A DNA stretch of 64,000 nucleotides from the NCBI GenBank assembly GCA_030734395.1, contig JAUZTG010000042.1:1736001-1800000 (forward strand). The letters run 5' to 3'. A model generated the notes under the pieces. It was not told the DNA's origin. It saw only the letters and a program-made list of their open reading frames with translations, and searched no databases. The DNA comes from Sarocladium kiliense. Lineage: Eukaryota; Ascomycota; Sordariomycetes; Hypocreales; Sarocladiaceae. The position numbers and the translations under genes were made by a program. The first letter of the stretch is position 1; each line of letters begins with the position of its first letter. Shown here one piece after another: positions 31,888 to 42,628 of the stretch.

Positions 31888-34800
31888 ATGCGCTTCGATG
31901 ATGTGTTTGGCCCGAGATTGCCTGGCGCATTCGACTTCACCATCCTCTTCGAGCAGAGCATCCTATCTCTCCTCCCGACCGCCATCTTCATCATTCTAGC
32001 GCCATGGCGCACTCTGCAAATTAGTCGCCGTATCACGGTGGTCAGGACAGGGCCTTTGCTGTGGTGCAAGTTGGTAAGTGGCGCGCGACAAGTCTTGGAG
32101 TCAATTCAATTGAAAGCTTGGTTACTGATCCGTGGATATGATTGTAGGCTTCAGCGATTGTCTTTATTAGTCTTCAGATTGCGCTGCTTGCACTTTGGTC
32201 TCGCGACTCGACACCTCGGACAAGAACCTCCATCCCAGAGACTGTCTTCGGCGTCGTCGAGGGCTTCGCTATTATTGCGCTCTCATATGCTGAACATGTC
32301 AAATCCGAGAAGCCATCGCCTCTGCTGAGCACCTACTTGTTTCTCACCATCATCCTCGACATTGCTCTGGCACGCACGTTCTTCATCCGAGATGGACTCG
32401 AGACCATTGCTGCTGTCTTCATGGCTGCCGTTGCCGTTAAGTTCACCATGCTGATTTTCGAAGAAATTCCTAAGAGGAGATCTCTCATCAGTGAGAAGGA
32501 GGTTGTTCGGGAGACATCTGTGGGTGTCATCAGCAGGACGTTGTTTCTGTGGCTGAACCCTCTACTGTGGAAAGGAACGAAGTCCGTTCTCACCGTTGAC
32601 AACCTCGGTCCGCTGCATGCCAAGCTATCATCAAAGCCGCTGCTAGATCAGCTCGAGGAAACATGGGACAAGGATTCGAAAGCAGGAGGTTTCGCCCTGA
32701 TGAGAGTTACACTTAAGTCTTACAAGCTCCAGCTCTTCGCTGGGGTGTTGCCACGTCTCCTCACCTCAGGTTTCAACTTCGCGCAGCCTTTCCTCATCGA
32801 AACAGTCATCACGACCGTCGCTCAGCCGCCAGAGGAGCATCGTGGAAAGACAATCAGCGGGCTGATTGGGGCTACGCTGCTGCTCTATACTGGCATGGCT
32901 GTGTCGAGCTTGTGGTACAGCCACATGACGTTCCAGCTGGTGACTATGTACCGCGGTGGTCTTGCGGGGTTGGTGTACAAGAAAACATTGAGGTTGGATG
33001 GAGATAATACAGGCGAGGCTGCACCTGTGACGTTGATGAGCACTGATGTTGAGGGTGTTGCACAGGCTGTGAGCTCTATTCACGACTTCTGGGCGTCCTT
33101 CATCGAACTGCCAGTGGGCATATATTTGCTCTACCGACAAGTTGGTATCCCGAGCTTGTTCGTCTTGGTTCCTGCGTTTGGTAAGTCTTTTAGTTCATTC
33201 ACGAGACCTTGATCACATGCTGACTTGAAAACACAACAGTCACATCAGTCGGAGGAGCTTTCATTGCAGCAGACATGGGCCCTGCACGGGTCAAATGGAG
33301 TCAAGCCATTCAGGAGCGCATCGGCGCGACATCTTCCTCCCTAGCGCAGATGAAGGGAGTCAAGATGATGGGGTTGGGTGGCTTCGTTCAGGCTTCCATC
33401 CAAGAGCTTCGACTTTCGGAGCTCAAGATGTCAACCAAATTTCGTTGGATTCTGACGCGCATGTCCATCTTAGGTATGTCTTACATTTGTTCCTTACCTT
33501 GCCATCGTACTCATGGCATTTAGCGAGCATGACGGATGAGTTCACCCCTGTCATCATTATCCTGAGTGCTGTCTACTGGACCAAGGCAGAGTCTGGCTTG
33601 TCAATCGCGACCGCTTTCACCTCTATAGCGCTCATCAGCATCGTCTCTGGCCCGGTGATGCTCATCATTGTCTCTTTCATGCAGCTTGCGACTGCTCTCG
33701 GCTGCTTCACACGCTTGCAGACTTTCCTGCTCCAGGACGATCGAGTCGATGGCCGAGAAATCATCGGCGCGTCGGCGAAGTCCAGCCTTTCCGCTCCGAG
33801 AACAGCACAGACTGTCGAGACTCGTGACGATGTGGAGCTTGTACGTCTTCCTGCGGCAGAGCAACGGCCCGATTCGATTGAGACGAACGAGAGTGAGAAG
33901 GTAGTGTCGTTGCGTAATGCATGCCTCGAGGCTGGAGAAGACGCACGGATACTCCACGATGTCAGTCTGGATATCCACCGAGGCACTCTCAACATGGTCG
34001 TCGGACGTGTTGGATGCGGCAAGTCTTCGCTGCTCAAAGCGATAATTGGTGAACTTTGTCTTGCCAGCGGCTCAATAACTGTCAATGTCCAGTCTATGGC
34101 GTACTGTGACCAGATTCCGTGGCTCCAGAACATCTCCATCCGGCATAACATTGCCGGACAGACACCAATGGACGAGGAATGGCTCAAGACGGTTCTTTAT
34201 GCGTGTGCCCTGGATGAGGACGTTGCTCACCTTGCGCTTGGAGATCGATCGATCGTCGGTACGGGAGGCGTTGCACTGAGTGGAGGTCAAAAGCAGCGAG
34301 TCGTAAGTCATATCACGCCCGAACGTCCTTCAGCCCTTCTACAGATCCTGACCAGCTCAAATCAGGCCCTTGCCCGCGCTATCTTTGCACGAAAGCGGCT
34401 CGTTCTTCTGGATGACGTGTTCAGCGGTCTTGATAGCAAGACGGCGCGAGCTGTCTTCAACCGGGTGCTCGGGCCGGAAGGTCTGTTACGAAAGTCCAAC
34501 ACGACAGTGATCTTAGTCACGCACAACAGTATGGCCCGGGAATATCCCATTCGCATGTCCCCCGGCTAACCTGAAATTACAGTCAATTTCCTTCCTGCGG
34601 CGGACTTCATTACTGTGCTTGAAGAAGGCCGTATCCTGCATAACCAGGTTTCTTACAGTGCCCTGGATCCTACCATTTTCCGCGTCCTCGAGAAAGGATC
34701 CCGGAGACAGTCCGAGAACAAGACTACCAGCGAGGACTCGACATCGGAGGAGGAAGATGGCGCAAAGTCTCCGACCCCAGACGTTCTCCAAGATACATCT

Positions 34801-36546
34801 GCCGATGTCCCGTCAGAAGCAGATCTTGCTCGTCGCACTGGCGACATCGAATGTTACAAGATCTATCTCAGTGCCCTCGGTACGAAGCTCATCATCCTCT
34901 TCGTTACCTCTCTCGTCATCCACGTGGCGATGAACAAGATGCCACAGATCTGGGTCCGGCTGTGGACCGAGCGTCAAGGCGACTTGAAGAATGCCGGCTT
35001 CGTTGGCGGCTATGCTTCCTTTGCCTTCGCATCTTGCTTATTCGCTGCCATCGCGACGATAGTCGTCTGCATCGAGGGTGTGCCAAAAGCAGGGCAGGTG
35101 TTGCATACGAAGCTGTTGACGACTGTAATGCGCGCTCCTCTTCGCTTTTTCACGACTGTTGACTCGGGCATCACCCTCAACAGATTCTCGCAGGATATAA
35201 CTCTCATCGATGAGCACCTGCCCATGAGCTTCTTTGCCACAAGCGCACTTGCGCTTCGTGTTGTCGCGGAGACCGGCTTGGTCGCCTCAGGTGCAACGTA
35301 CGTCGCTGCTATCATCCCTGGGTGCGTCCTTGTTCTGTACCTCGTGCAGAAGTACTATCTCCGAACGTCTAGGCAGATGCGTCTACTGGATATCGAAACC
35401 AAGTCTCCTCTATATACGCAATTTACCGAAACACTAGCTGGCCTGCCGACTATTCGCGCCTTCGGCTGGTCCACACAACTGCTTCAGGAAAATCATCGCC
35501 GGCTCGATGCTTCCCAGAAACCCTTCTACGGCATGTACTGTATCCAGCGCTGGCTACAAATCGTTCTCGACCTTTTCGTCGCGGGCATGGCCCTCGTTCT
35601 CGTCTCCTTCGCCCTCGGCATGTCGGACACAACCAGCACTGGCGCCATTGGCCTGGCACTCGTGAACCTGATTGGCTTCAACAAAACTTTGACGCTGCTG
35701 GTCGATCAGTGGACGGAGCTGGAAACATCTCTCGGTGCAATCGCGAGACTGAAGTGGTTTTATACGAATACCCCTGATGAGAATAAGCCGGATGAGAAGG
35801 AAGAGCCACCAGCTGCATGGCCTTCTAAGGGCGGCATTGAGATCCGCAATGTCTGCGCCTCATATAGCGACGACTTGCCACTCGTTCTCAAAGACTTGAA
35901 TCTCAAGATCGAACCTGGCCAGAAAGTCGGCGTCTGCGGACGCTCTGGCAGCGGGAAGTCAAGTCTGGTTCTCACACTGCTTCGACTGCTCGAGCTTCGG
36001 GACGGCGAAATCATCATCGACGGCGTCGACATCTCCAGGCTGTCGCGTTCAACTCTTCGAACAAAATTAACAACACTCCCTCAGGATCCCCTGACTGTAC
36101 CGGGCACCGTCCGTCAAAACCTCGACCCAGCGTCCGCCATCCAGTCCGATGCACCTCTCATCACCGCCCTTGAGAAAGTCTCCCTCTGGGAAACCCTCTC
36201 CCAACGAGGCGGCCTTGACGCTGGTCTTCTCGACCTTGGCCTCTCCTCCGGACAGCTGCAACTGCTATGTCTCGCACGTGCAATGTTGAGCAGGGGTAGT
36301 ATTGTGATCTTGGACGAGGCGACGAGCAATGTGGATCACCGAACGGAGGAGGAGATCCGAAGGGTAATCAAGGAGGAGATGAGCCAGAGGACGGTGCTGG
36401 AGGTTGCCCATCGGTTGGACGTTATCAGGGGGTGTGATGTCGTGGTCGTGATGTCCGAGGGGAGAGTTGAGGAAGTCGGAGCACCGGAGGAGTTGCTGAG
36501 TAGCGACTCGGCATTCAGAGCGTTGTGGGAAAGTCAAGGGCTCTGA
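31888..36546 (+). CDS. ABC-C (MRP-like) full transporter
   Basis: ATP-driven exporter; ABC-C members move conjugated organic anions or toxins across vacuolar or plasma membranes. Exons 31888-32073, 32148-33180, 33240-33473, 33524-34302, 34366-34528 and 34583-36546 give 1390 residues with consistent phases. An N-terminal hydrophobic region (TMD0-like) precedes two TMD-NBD halves. NBD1: Walker A GRVGCGKSS, signature LSGGQKQRV (split from what follows by an intron), Walker B RLVLLDDVFSGLD, H-loop VTHN. NBD2: Walker A GRSGSGKSS, signature LSSGQLQLL, Walker B SIVILDEATSNVD, H-loop VAHRLD. NBD1 has Asp in place of the catalytic Glu, as is usual in ABC-C proteins; the NBD2 signature also departs from LSGGQ. 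Substrate cannot be inferred; no biosynthetic genes are adjacent. Confidence 0.95.
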
Positions 36547-36936
36547 GGTGTGCAATATATAGCAGGATAGAAGCATCTTCACTCCGGAAGACCAATCTCA
36601 ACTAAGATGTATCAAACATATATTCAATCACAACGCGTATGTCACATATTGTGTCCGTGCCACAGGCCAAGAGGCGGACGGCCTGGGCTAGTCTATTCGC
36701 AGGATTTTGTAGGGAAAAGAGATATTCAAAGAGTCATAAAAGACTTCGTTTACCCGCCACACCTCGCTGTTGAAAAATGCCATGCTGAGAACGCAAAACC
36801 AAATGTTGGCTGAGATCAGGGAGACTCTTCTCCAAGGGAACGCGCTACTCCCTCGCCCCAGTCTCTCCCTCGTCTATAGAAACGTCCAAAAAGAAAAGTA
36901 TAAACAGAAGAAAGGATGAACTCGGGTCACGGGATA
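36547..36936. other. Convergent 3' spacer
   Basis: Only 390 bp separate the stops of the convergent ABC transporter and lactone oxidase genes, so their 3' UTRs may abut or overlap. Nothing else seen. Confidence 0.6.
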
Positions 36937-38490
36937 TTAAACCACGCCTGAGACTGTGAATCCACCCATGGTTCCAGCCTGTCTCTTCGTCTCAACCTCC
37001 TCGAGTTCGAGCTTCGGGCCTTGAGGCATGATCCTCTCCCTATGCCACGGGCCGACGAACATGCCCTGAGGATCGACCTCGTCTCGAACCCCGCGGAAGC
37101 CCTCAAGATCCTTGCCGAACATGGCCTCGATCTCTGGGCGGAAAGTATCAAAGTTCTTTGCCCAATGGGGTCGTCCGCCCAGATCCTTCATGAGCCACTC
37201 AAAGCCTTGGTAGTACCTGTTCTTCGTCGGAGGATCCCACCAGTAAGGACGGTACATGATCGCGTTGAGATAAAGGGTAGGGCTATCGGCCATGGTCGGG
37301 TCAAGGAAAGGTCGAGGAGCATCAGGTCGGAGAGTTGTGTCGCTTACGCGGACTTCGACAGGCGCATGAACGTAGAGTCCTTCGTTGGAGAAAGGAATAC
37401 CGTGCGGCAGGTAGTCCGGGTCGTCGGGGGTGAGGTGATTAAGCCATGAGCTGAGTCTTCGGAGCGCTTCAGGACCCTTCTCTAGCGGTAAAGCCCACTC
37501 ATTGACGAATTGCGAGTAGAGGCAGTTCAAGAGCAGAGCATCGCGACTCGGCTGGACAGCAGACGACGTCGAGCCGTTCTTGAAGCCGTATTGCATTCCG
37601 AACACGAACCATTCTACCCAGGGCAATATGCGCGGGACAAAGTGCGCCATGAACAGCAGGTTATGGTAGACGTAGTATCCTAATGAGCCATCATAGTAGC
37701 TCTTCGCAGGCTTGTGCTCTTTCTCTTTTGTTTTATCGGCCTGCCAGACAACAGCGCGTCTCGTGTAGGGGAACCACCAGACTCGAACGAAGTCGCTCTG
37801 TGTCCACAGGTCGCGCGGCCAGGCGTCGAAGAGCTTCCGATCGACGTCGATGGTCTGGTGCCATTTGAGGGAGAAGGCAGGGATGGCGCGGATGGTGATC
37901 TCTGTGATGATGCCGAGAGCACCAAGGGAGAGGAGGGATGCGCGGAAGAGATCGCGGTTATCGTCGGAAGAGCAGAAGCGTGTCGTGCCGTCGGCGAGGG
38001 TTATGCGCAGCGAGACAATGTCTTCCGAGAGGAGGCCATGATGTACGCTGCTGCCGTGGGTACCAGTAGATATCGCGCCCGCAATGGACTGCTCGTTGAT
38101 GCTGCCAAGGTTCGGCATGGCGAGTCCGTGGCGATCAAGCTCGTCGCAAAGGGTATAGAGTCGGATGCCAGCTTGCATCGTCACAAGGCCCGTCTTTTGG
38201 TCGACATTGAGGATTTTGTTGAAGTTGTCGAGGTTGACAAGCCAGCTTGAAGTACAAGTAATGTTGGAAGGCGAATGGCCACAGCCTGCAGTCACAAGCC
38301 GACGACGGCACTTCCGGGCCAGGCTCACCATCTTCTCGATCTCGGCGACGGACTCGGGCTGGAGATACAGCTCCGGGAAGGACGTGAAGGTCCTTGCCCA
38401 GGTACGGTGGACATGGCGACGATGGGCGCGGAAGGGGATGCCATCGCTAGGGGATGTGCCCTCAAGCTCGGCGGCTGCAAGAGGATGCAT
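36937..38490 (-). CDS. ALO1: D-arabinono-1,4-lactone oxidase
   Basis: Catalyses the last step of D-erythroascorbate synthesis in fungi, oxidising D-arabinono-1,4-lactone with O2; in yeast it sits at the mitochondrial outer membrane. Single exon, 517 residues from the ATG at 38490. The N-terminal FAD-binding (PCMH) domain covers about 30-205: FTSFPELYLQPESVAEIEKM, then VTAGCGHSPSNI, where His is the expected covalent FAD attachment site, and NLGSINEQSIAGAISTGTHG. The C-terminal ALO domain includes SDFVRVWWFPYTRRAVVWQ and ends in GGRPHWAKNFDTF, the conserved HWAK segment. Length fits the family (yeast 526). The next gene, an ABC-C transporter, converges on it with no obvious functional link. 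Confidence 0.95.
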   Translation of the reverse strand: MHPLAAAELEGTSPSDGIPFRAHRRHVHRTWARTFTSFPELYLQPESVAEIEKMVSLARKCRRRLVTAGCGHSPSNITCTSSWLVNLDNFNKILNVDQKTGLVTMQAGIRLYTLCDELDRHGLAMPNLGSINEQSIAGAISTGTHGSSVHHGLLSEDIVSLRITLADGTTRFCSSDDNRDLFRASLLSLGALGIITEITIRAIPAFSLKWHQTIDVDRKLFDAWPRDLWTQSDFVRVWWFPYTRRAVVWQADKTKEKEHKPAKSYYDGSLGYYVYHNLLFMAHFVPRILPWVEWFVFGMQYGFKNGSTSSAVQPSRDALLLNCLYSQFVNEWALPLEKGPEALRRLSSWLNHLTPDDPDYLPHGIPFSNEGLYVHAPVEVRVSDTTLRPDAPRPFLDPTMADSPTLYLNAIMYRPYWWDPPTKNRYYQGFEWLMKDLGGRPHWAKNFDTFRPEIEAMFGKDLEGFRGVRDEVDPQGMFVGPWHRERIMPQGPKLELEEVETKRQAGTMGGFTVSGVV

Positions 38491-38506
38491 ATAGCTGTGT
38501 GAAATA

Positions 38507-38560
38507 GGGAGGGGAGGGGGAGGAGGAGGGGGAGGAGGAGGAGGAGGAGGAGGAAGAGGG
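38507..38560 (+). repeat. GGA-rich purine tract
   Basis: Over 50 bases made almost only of G and A with many GGA triplets, immediately upstream of the lactone oxidase ATG. On the coding strand it is a C/T tract of the kind common in fungal 5' leaders. Confidence 0.9.
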
Positions 38561-38950
38561 AAGCGAGGAGGGGTTGTCGCAAAAACAAGTGATCGACAAA
38601 GAATTATGACGAGGTGAAAGGAAGGTCAGGGCAGAGGAGCAGAGGCGAGAAGAGAGGTGAAGAGGAGCGAGCAGACACGCCAGAAATATACCTCGCGGGA
38701 GCTAGCAGAACCGTGGGAATGGGCGGTACCTTTCTGGCATGCAAGCTGTATGCTTTTCTACAGACAATTTTTGTCGGGATCGCAAAGTCGCAATCGCATC
38801 AAGTGGGGGGTTCCCGATGCTGCATGAGCCGATGGGCGGCGCGAGAGGGTCGGGTGTGCGCCATTATATCGGAGGGGAGGATTATTAATCTGGACATGAG
38901 TTTGAGGATTGCTTGGATGTATTCGCGATGCTATCGTGTATCTTGGGCGG

Positions 38951-38971
38951 CATCATCATCATCATCATCAT
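38951..38971 (+). repeat. CAT trinucleotide microsatellite
   Basis: Seven consecutive CAT triplets in intergenic DNA. Confidence 0.9.
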
Positions 38972-39666
38972 CTAGGTATCTTGGTTCAGAGTTGAAGGGC
39001 TGGTGACATTTAGACAGGCGTGAAGCCACATGCTGCAAAAGGGACACAGCGTCGGCATCTCGGAATGCCTGGATCGCAAAAGATCCGACAGGATGGGGAA
39101 GTCACTGGGACGAAGGGGGAAGGGGGGGGGGAGATGGACTGGTCATGGAAATCAATGGCGTGCAGATGCAGGGATGGCCGCCCTCTTGGACCCAGCCTGT
39201 CCTGTCAGCCATCTGATAACAAGCCGAGACTCTGGCAGATTGCTGGCAGAGTCCATCGCGGAGAGCGACAGCAACCTATCACTGAGACACACGGGAGGGA
39301 TGGGCGGATAGGAGGCTGCATGTAGGTATCATAGAGGGGCAGGGGTCTCGATGATGCCATTCTAGACGTCAACGCTGCCATCGGCCCTCAGTAGAGCGTA
39401 TCGGCTGGTCCCCTAGCTAGCTAAATTACCTTAGAGGCTCTGCCCAGTTTCTTAGGAAAAGTAATTGTGGCCCTGGCTCCATCCGGGTAATGCACCACGG
39501 GCAAGGGCCAGGCTCGTACAGTAGCTCATGATAGAGTTATGGTTGCGAAAGACTAGCAACGCTATCAGCGCTAATCGAGTGTCAGAGTCATCACTCGGCG
39601 GCGTCCCGCTTGTTGGCGTAGACAAAGTAGCGTACGCTGTTCCTGGCTTTGTTCGGCTCTACAGAA

Positions 39667-39696
39667 GCTGGGCTGGGCTGGGCTGGGCTGGGCTGG
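39667..39696 (+). repeat. GCTGG pentanucleotide microsatellite
   Basis: Six tandem copies of the pentamer GCTGG in intergenic DNA. A shorter array of the complementary unit (CCCAG) occurs at 14540-14560. Confidence 0.9.
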
Positions 39697-40286
39697 ACTC
39701 TAGGTTTAGTGGAGAGGAGTGATCGTCTGAGGACCCAGACATGTCGTTGAAGTTGTCGGGAAGTCCTATTGAAATCCTATGCACATCCAATTGGTGAACC
39801 CTGTAAACCTTCGATTGACCCTGGCTCGCAGCCCAGCATTTCTCGCATCGGGCTCTGGTCCAGTGACTTGGCCGCCCGACTCCGGTGCAGGGAAGCGTTC
39901 CTGCGCCCTCGTCTCTATTTCCACCGAGACCAATCGATACCCCTCTCCATGCGCGGAATGAAGCCTTGTCGAAGCCCAGAAACAAGCTGTAATGCTCATT
40001 TTCGTTTCCATCTGCACTTTCAACTTCAAGCGAGTCCGTCACTCACCGCCGGATCCAAGGCGTCTCGAGCGTGCACCCCACTTCCCGACTCTTGATCCTG
40101 TCCTTATCGCCTCAACGTGGAACAAGCAAGCCAAGATCAAAAGACAGGCCAGAGAAGTCATGATAGGCAATGGCGAGCAGCACTGAGGGGTGAAAGAGCG
40201 GCATAGTCAAAGAAGCGCATCAATTAAACATGTAGGATATCTCATAAAAGCAAGCTCAACCCATCACATCACTCCTTTTGTTTCCT

Positions 40287-42628
40287 TCAAGGATCCTTCA
40301 CCGACGGATCCCTCTTCTCAGGTGTCGCCGTTCCACTTCCTTGCGGCCCAGTCTCTCCCTCCATCACCTGCGTGTTCATGACCTGATGCGGCTTCTTCCC
40401 CAAGAACATAACCTTGAACACCCGAGTAGCAGTCTCACGGCTCTCCCAAGCAGGGTAGACACCCACGATCATCAAGCTGATGAAGATCCAGATGATACCA
40501 ACGATGACCCAGCCGGTGAAGAACTTCTTGCTGAAGATGTAGCCGCTGCCATACATGGGCATAGGCCAGAGGACGAGGAAAGAGAGCGTGAGGACGGCGC
40601 AGACTGAGGCAGCGATCTTGAAGGCGCGTTGGAGCTTGCGCTGTTCCTCGTCGTGGTTGGCTTGGATGTTGATCTCAATTTGGCGCTGGGCCTCCTCGTC
40701 GAGACCAGAGTCCTTGATCACATCGTGATCGTCGGCCATGCGGATTTCAGCCATGGAGACCCAGTCGTACTTGTCGACACCGAAAATCGCGGTGAAAATA
40801 CCGATGAAGATGAGCGGGGAGAGCAGAGCTGTGACGTTTCCTGCCAACATGGGGTCGTTGGAGCCGGTACAGGTGACATCGAGAACACCGCAGGTCTTGC
40901 TGGCAGTTACGAGCCAAGCGATGATGGCGCAGATGAAGCCGAAGATGGGAGACAGTGTCGCAGCCCAACGGTTCTGGCCGCTCCAGAGGAGAGTGAGAGT
41001 CGCGGGGATGACAGCGGCTGAGATGAGTACTCCCATCAGCACATAGAGATAGCCCATGCTGATACCATTCTCCGACAGGCCGATGGAAATGCAGCAGATG
41101 ATGGCAGCGTAGATAACCATAACAGTGTGTGACATCCAGATCAGACGCTTGCCGCTTGCTTCAGGGTTGAAGTATGTACGGTAGACATCGTAGGTGAAAA
41201 TGGAAGACACAGCAATAAGCTCCGAGTTGAAGGAGCTGGTGACAGCCAGGAACACCATGATGAGCGTAGCAACGGCACCGCCCTTTCCAAGCAGAGCAAC
41301 GGCAGCATAAGGAAGAACCAGACCGGCTGAGACGTCGGCTTCGGACATGCGGTCGGGGTACGTGGGGAACACGGGGTTGGACTCGAGCGCGAGCGCAGCG
41401 AGGCCCATGGTCGTGGCTGTAAGCCAGGGGATCGCGAACCACGCGAGACCTCCCATGATGTATCCAGGCAGCGCGTGAACCGGAGAAGCTGCAATTGCCT
41501 TGTTGTAATATCCGTTATCCAGGAACACAGTACCGAAGTTGCCGACGATGTTCTAATTACTTCGTTAGTTTGTTGTTGCGAAGGCGCTGCGTGACCGTGA
41601 TATCGCGATGTTGTGGATATGGTGTCGTGGCGGGTGTGGGGAGCATGAGCACTTACAATGACGAAGAAGATTCCACCACCGGACGATTGGAAAGTCAGGT
41701 AGCTTCCATCCTTGTTGCCCTCGACTGGATGTTCCTCGGCGGCCTTGACGAGCAGATCGTAGACGGCGCTGGGGCTGCCGAGGACGTCACTGGTCGAGTA
41801 TGCCGTCAGCGCGAAAGTAATGATGATAATCAGCACAGCTGCGCCATGGATATAATCCGTAATGAAGGTCGCCTTCAAACCACCGACGAAAGTGTACGCG
41901 ACGACGGGAATCGGCATCAGGAAGATGGCAGCGATGCGGTGCATGCCAGTGAGCGCATTGATGGTTGCAGAGCCGCCCACGATGAGCATCAGACTGACCA
42001 TGGTGTTGGCGATGAGGCCGAAGACCATGAACGTGTAGTGAGCAGCTGGGCCGTAGCGGGCCTTGATGGTCTCGAGGAAAGTATGGGCGTTGGGAGCGCG
42101 CTTCTTAAGAGCGATGGCGAGGGTTGCAAAGAGGATGATTTGGACGGTGGCACCAGAGGCGTACCAGAATGGACCTGAGAAGCAACATTGGTAAGAACGG
42201 AAAGCTGAAGACAAGAGGCTGGAGATGGTTACTTACCACTGACACCGTAGCGGTAGCAGATACCAGTTGACTGGAGAAGGGTAGCAGCCCAAGTCCAAGA
42301 ACTCTGAGAGACTATTAGAGCTAGTTCATCGAGATAGGCGAAGCATTTTCAGTAACTTACAACGACGGCAGCAGCAACAAGACCAGACTTCATGGTACGG
42401 CCAGCCGTGGTGAACATCTCGGAGGTCTGGACTTCATTGTTGAATCGCTTGAGGATGTGAGTGAGGCCAATCTGAGATCAACGGTGTTAGTCCGAGGTTG
42501 CGATTGAGTAATTTGGAATGAGGCAATGAGAAAAGACATACCATGAAGATGGCAAAGGCCAAGCCGACACCGAGGACGATGCCATAGCCTACACCCTGGC
42601 CGAGGGCCGGGGGCACAGTAGTCGACAT
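40287..42628 (-). CDS. Urea/solute:sodium symporter family transporter (DUR3 type)
   Basis: Plasma-membrane proton- or sodium-coupled permease of the SSS family; the closest known group is fungal Dur3/UreA urea transporters, though polyamine transport is also reported for Dur3. Exons 42628-42542, 42471-42361, 42303-42237, 42174-41657 and 41552-40287 give 682 residues. The N terminus reads MSTTVPPALGQGVGYGIVLG, followed by EMFTTAGRTMKSGLVAAAVV, then SSWTWAATLLQST and SGPFWYASGATVQIILFAT, all Dur3-like. About 15 membrane helices are visible. TSSFNSELIAVSSIFTYDVY and VLMGVLISAAVIPATLTLLW are also family-like. The last 30 residues are hydrophilic (EGETGPQGSGTATPEKRD). GATA-factor motifs upstream suggest nitrogen control. 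Other members of this family in one genome can differ in substrate, so urea is inferred. Confidence 0.93.

Larger units (their letters stand above)
38491..40286. other. Intergenic region with several simple repeats
   Basis: About 1.8 kb upstream of the lactone oxidase and downstream of the DUR3-type gene (both minus). It contains a GGA-rich purine tract, a CAT/TCA tract and a GGGCT pentanucleotide array, listed separately. No gene recognised. Confidence 0.5.

Noticed and set aside
31888..38490. ABC transporter plus lactone oxidase as a biosynthetic cluster
   Set aside because: Genes are convergent, the oxidase is the housekeeping erythroascorbate enzyme, and no PKS, NRPS, P450 or cluster regulator is nearby.
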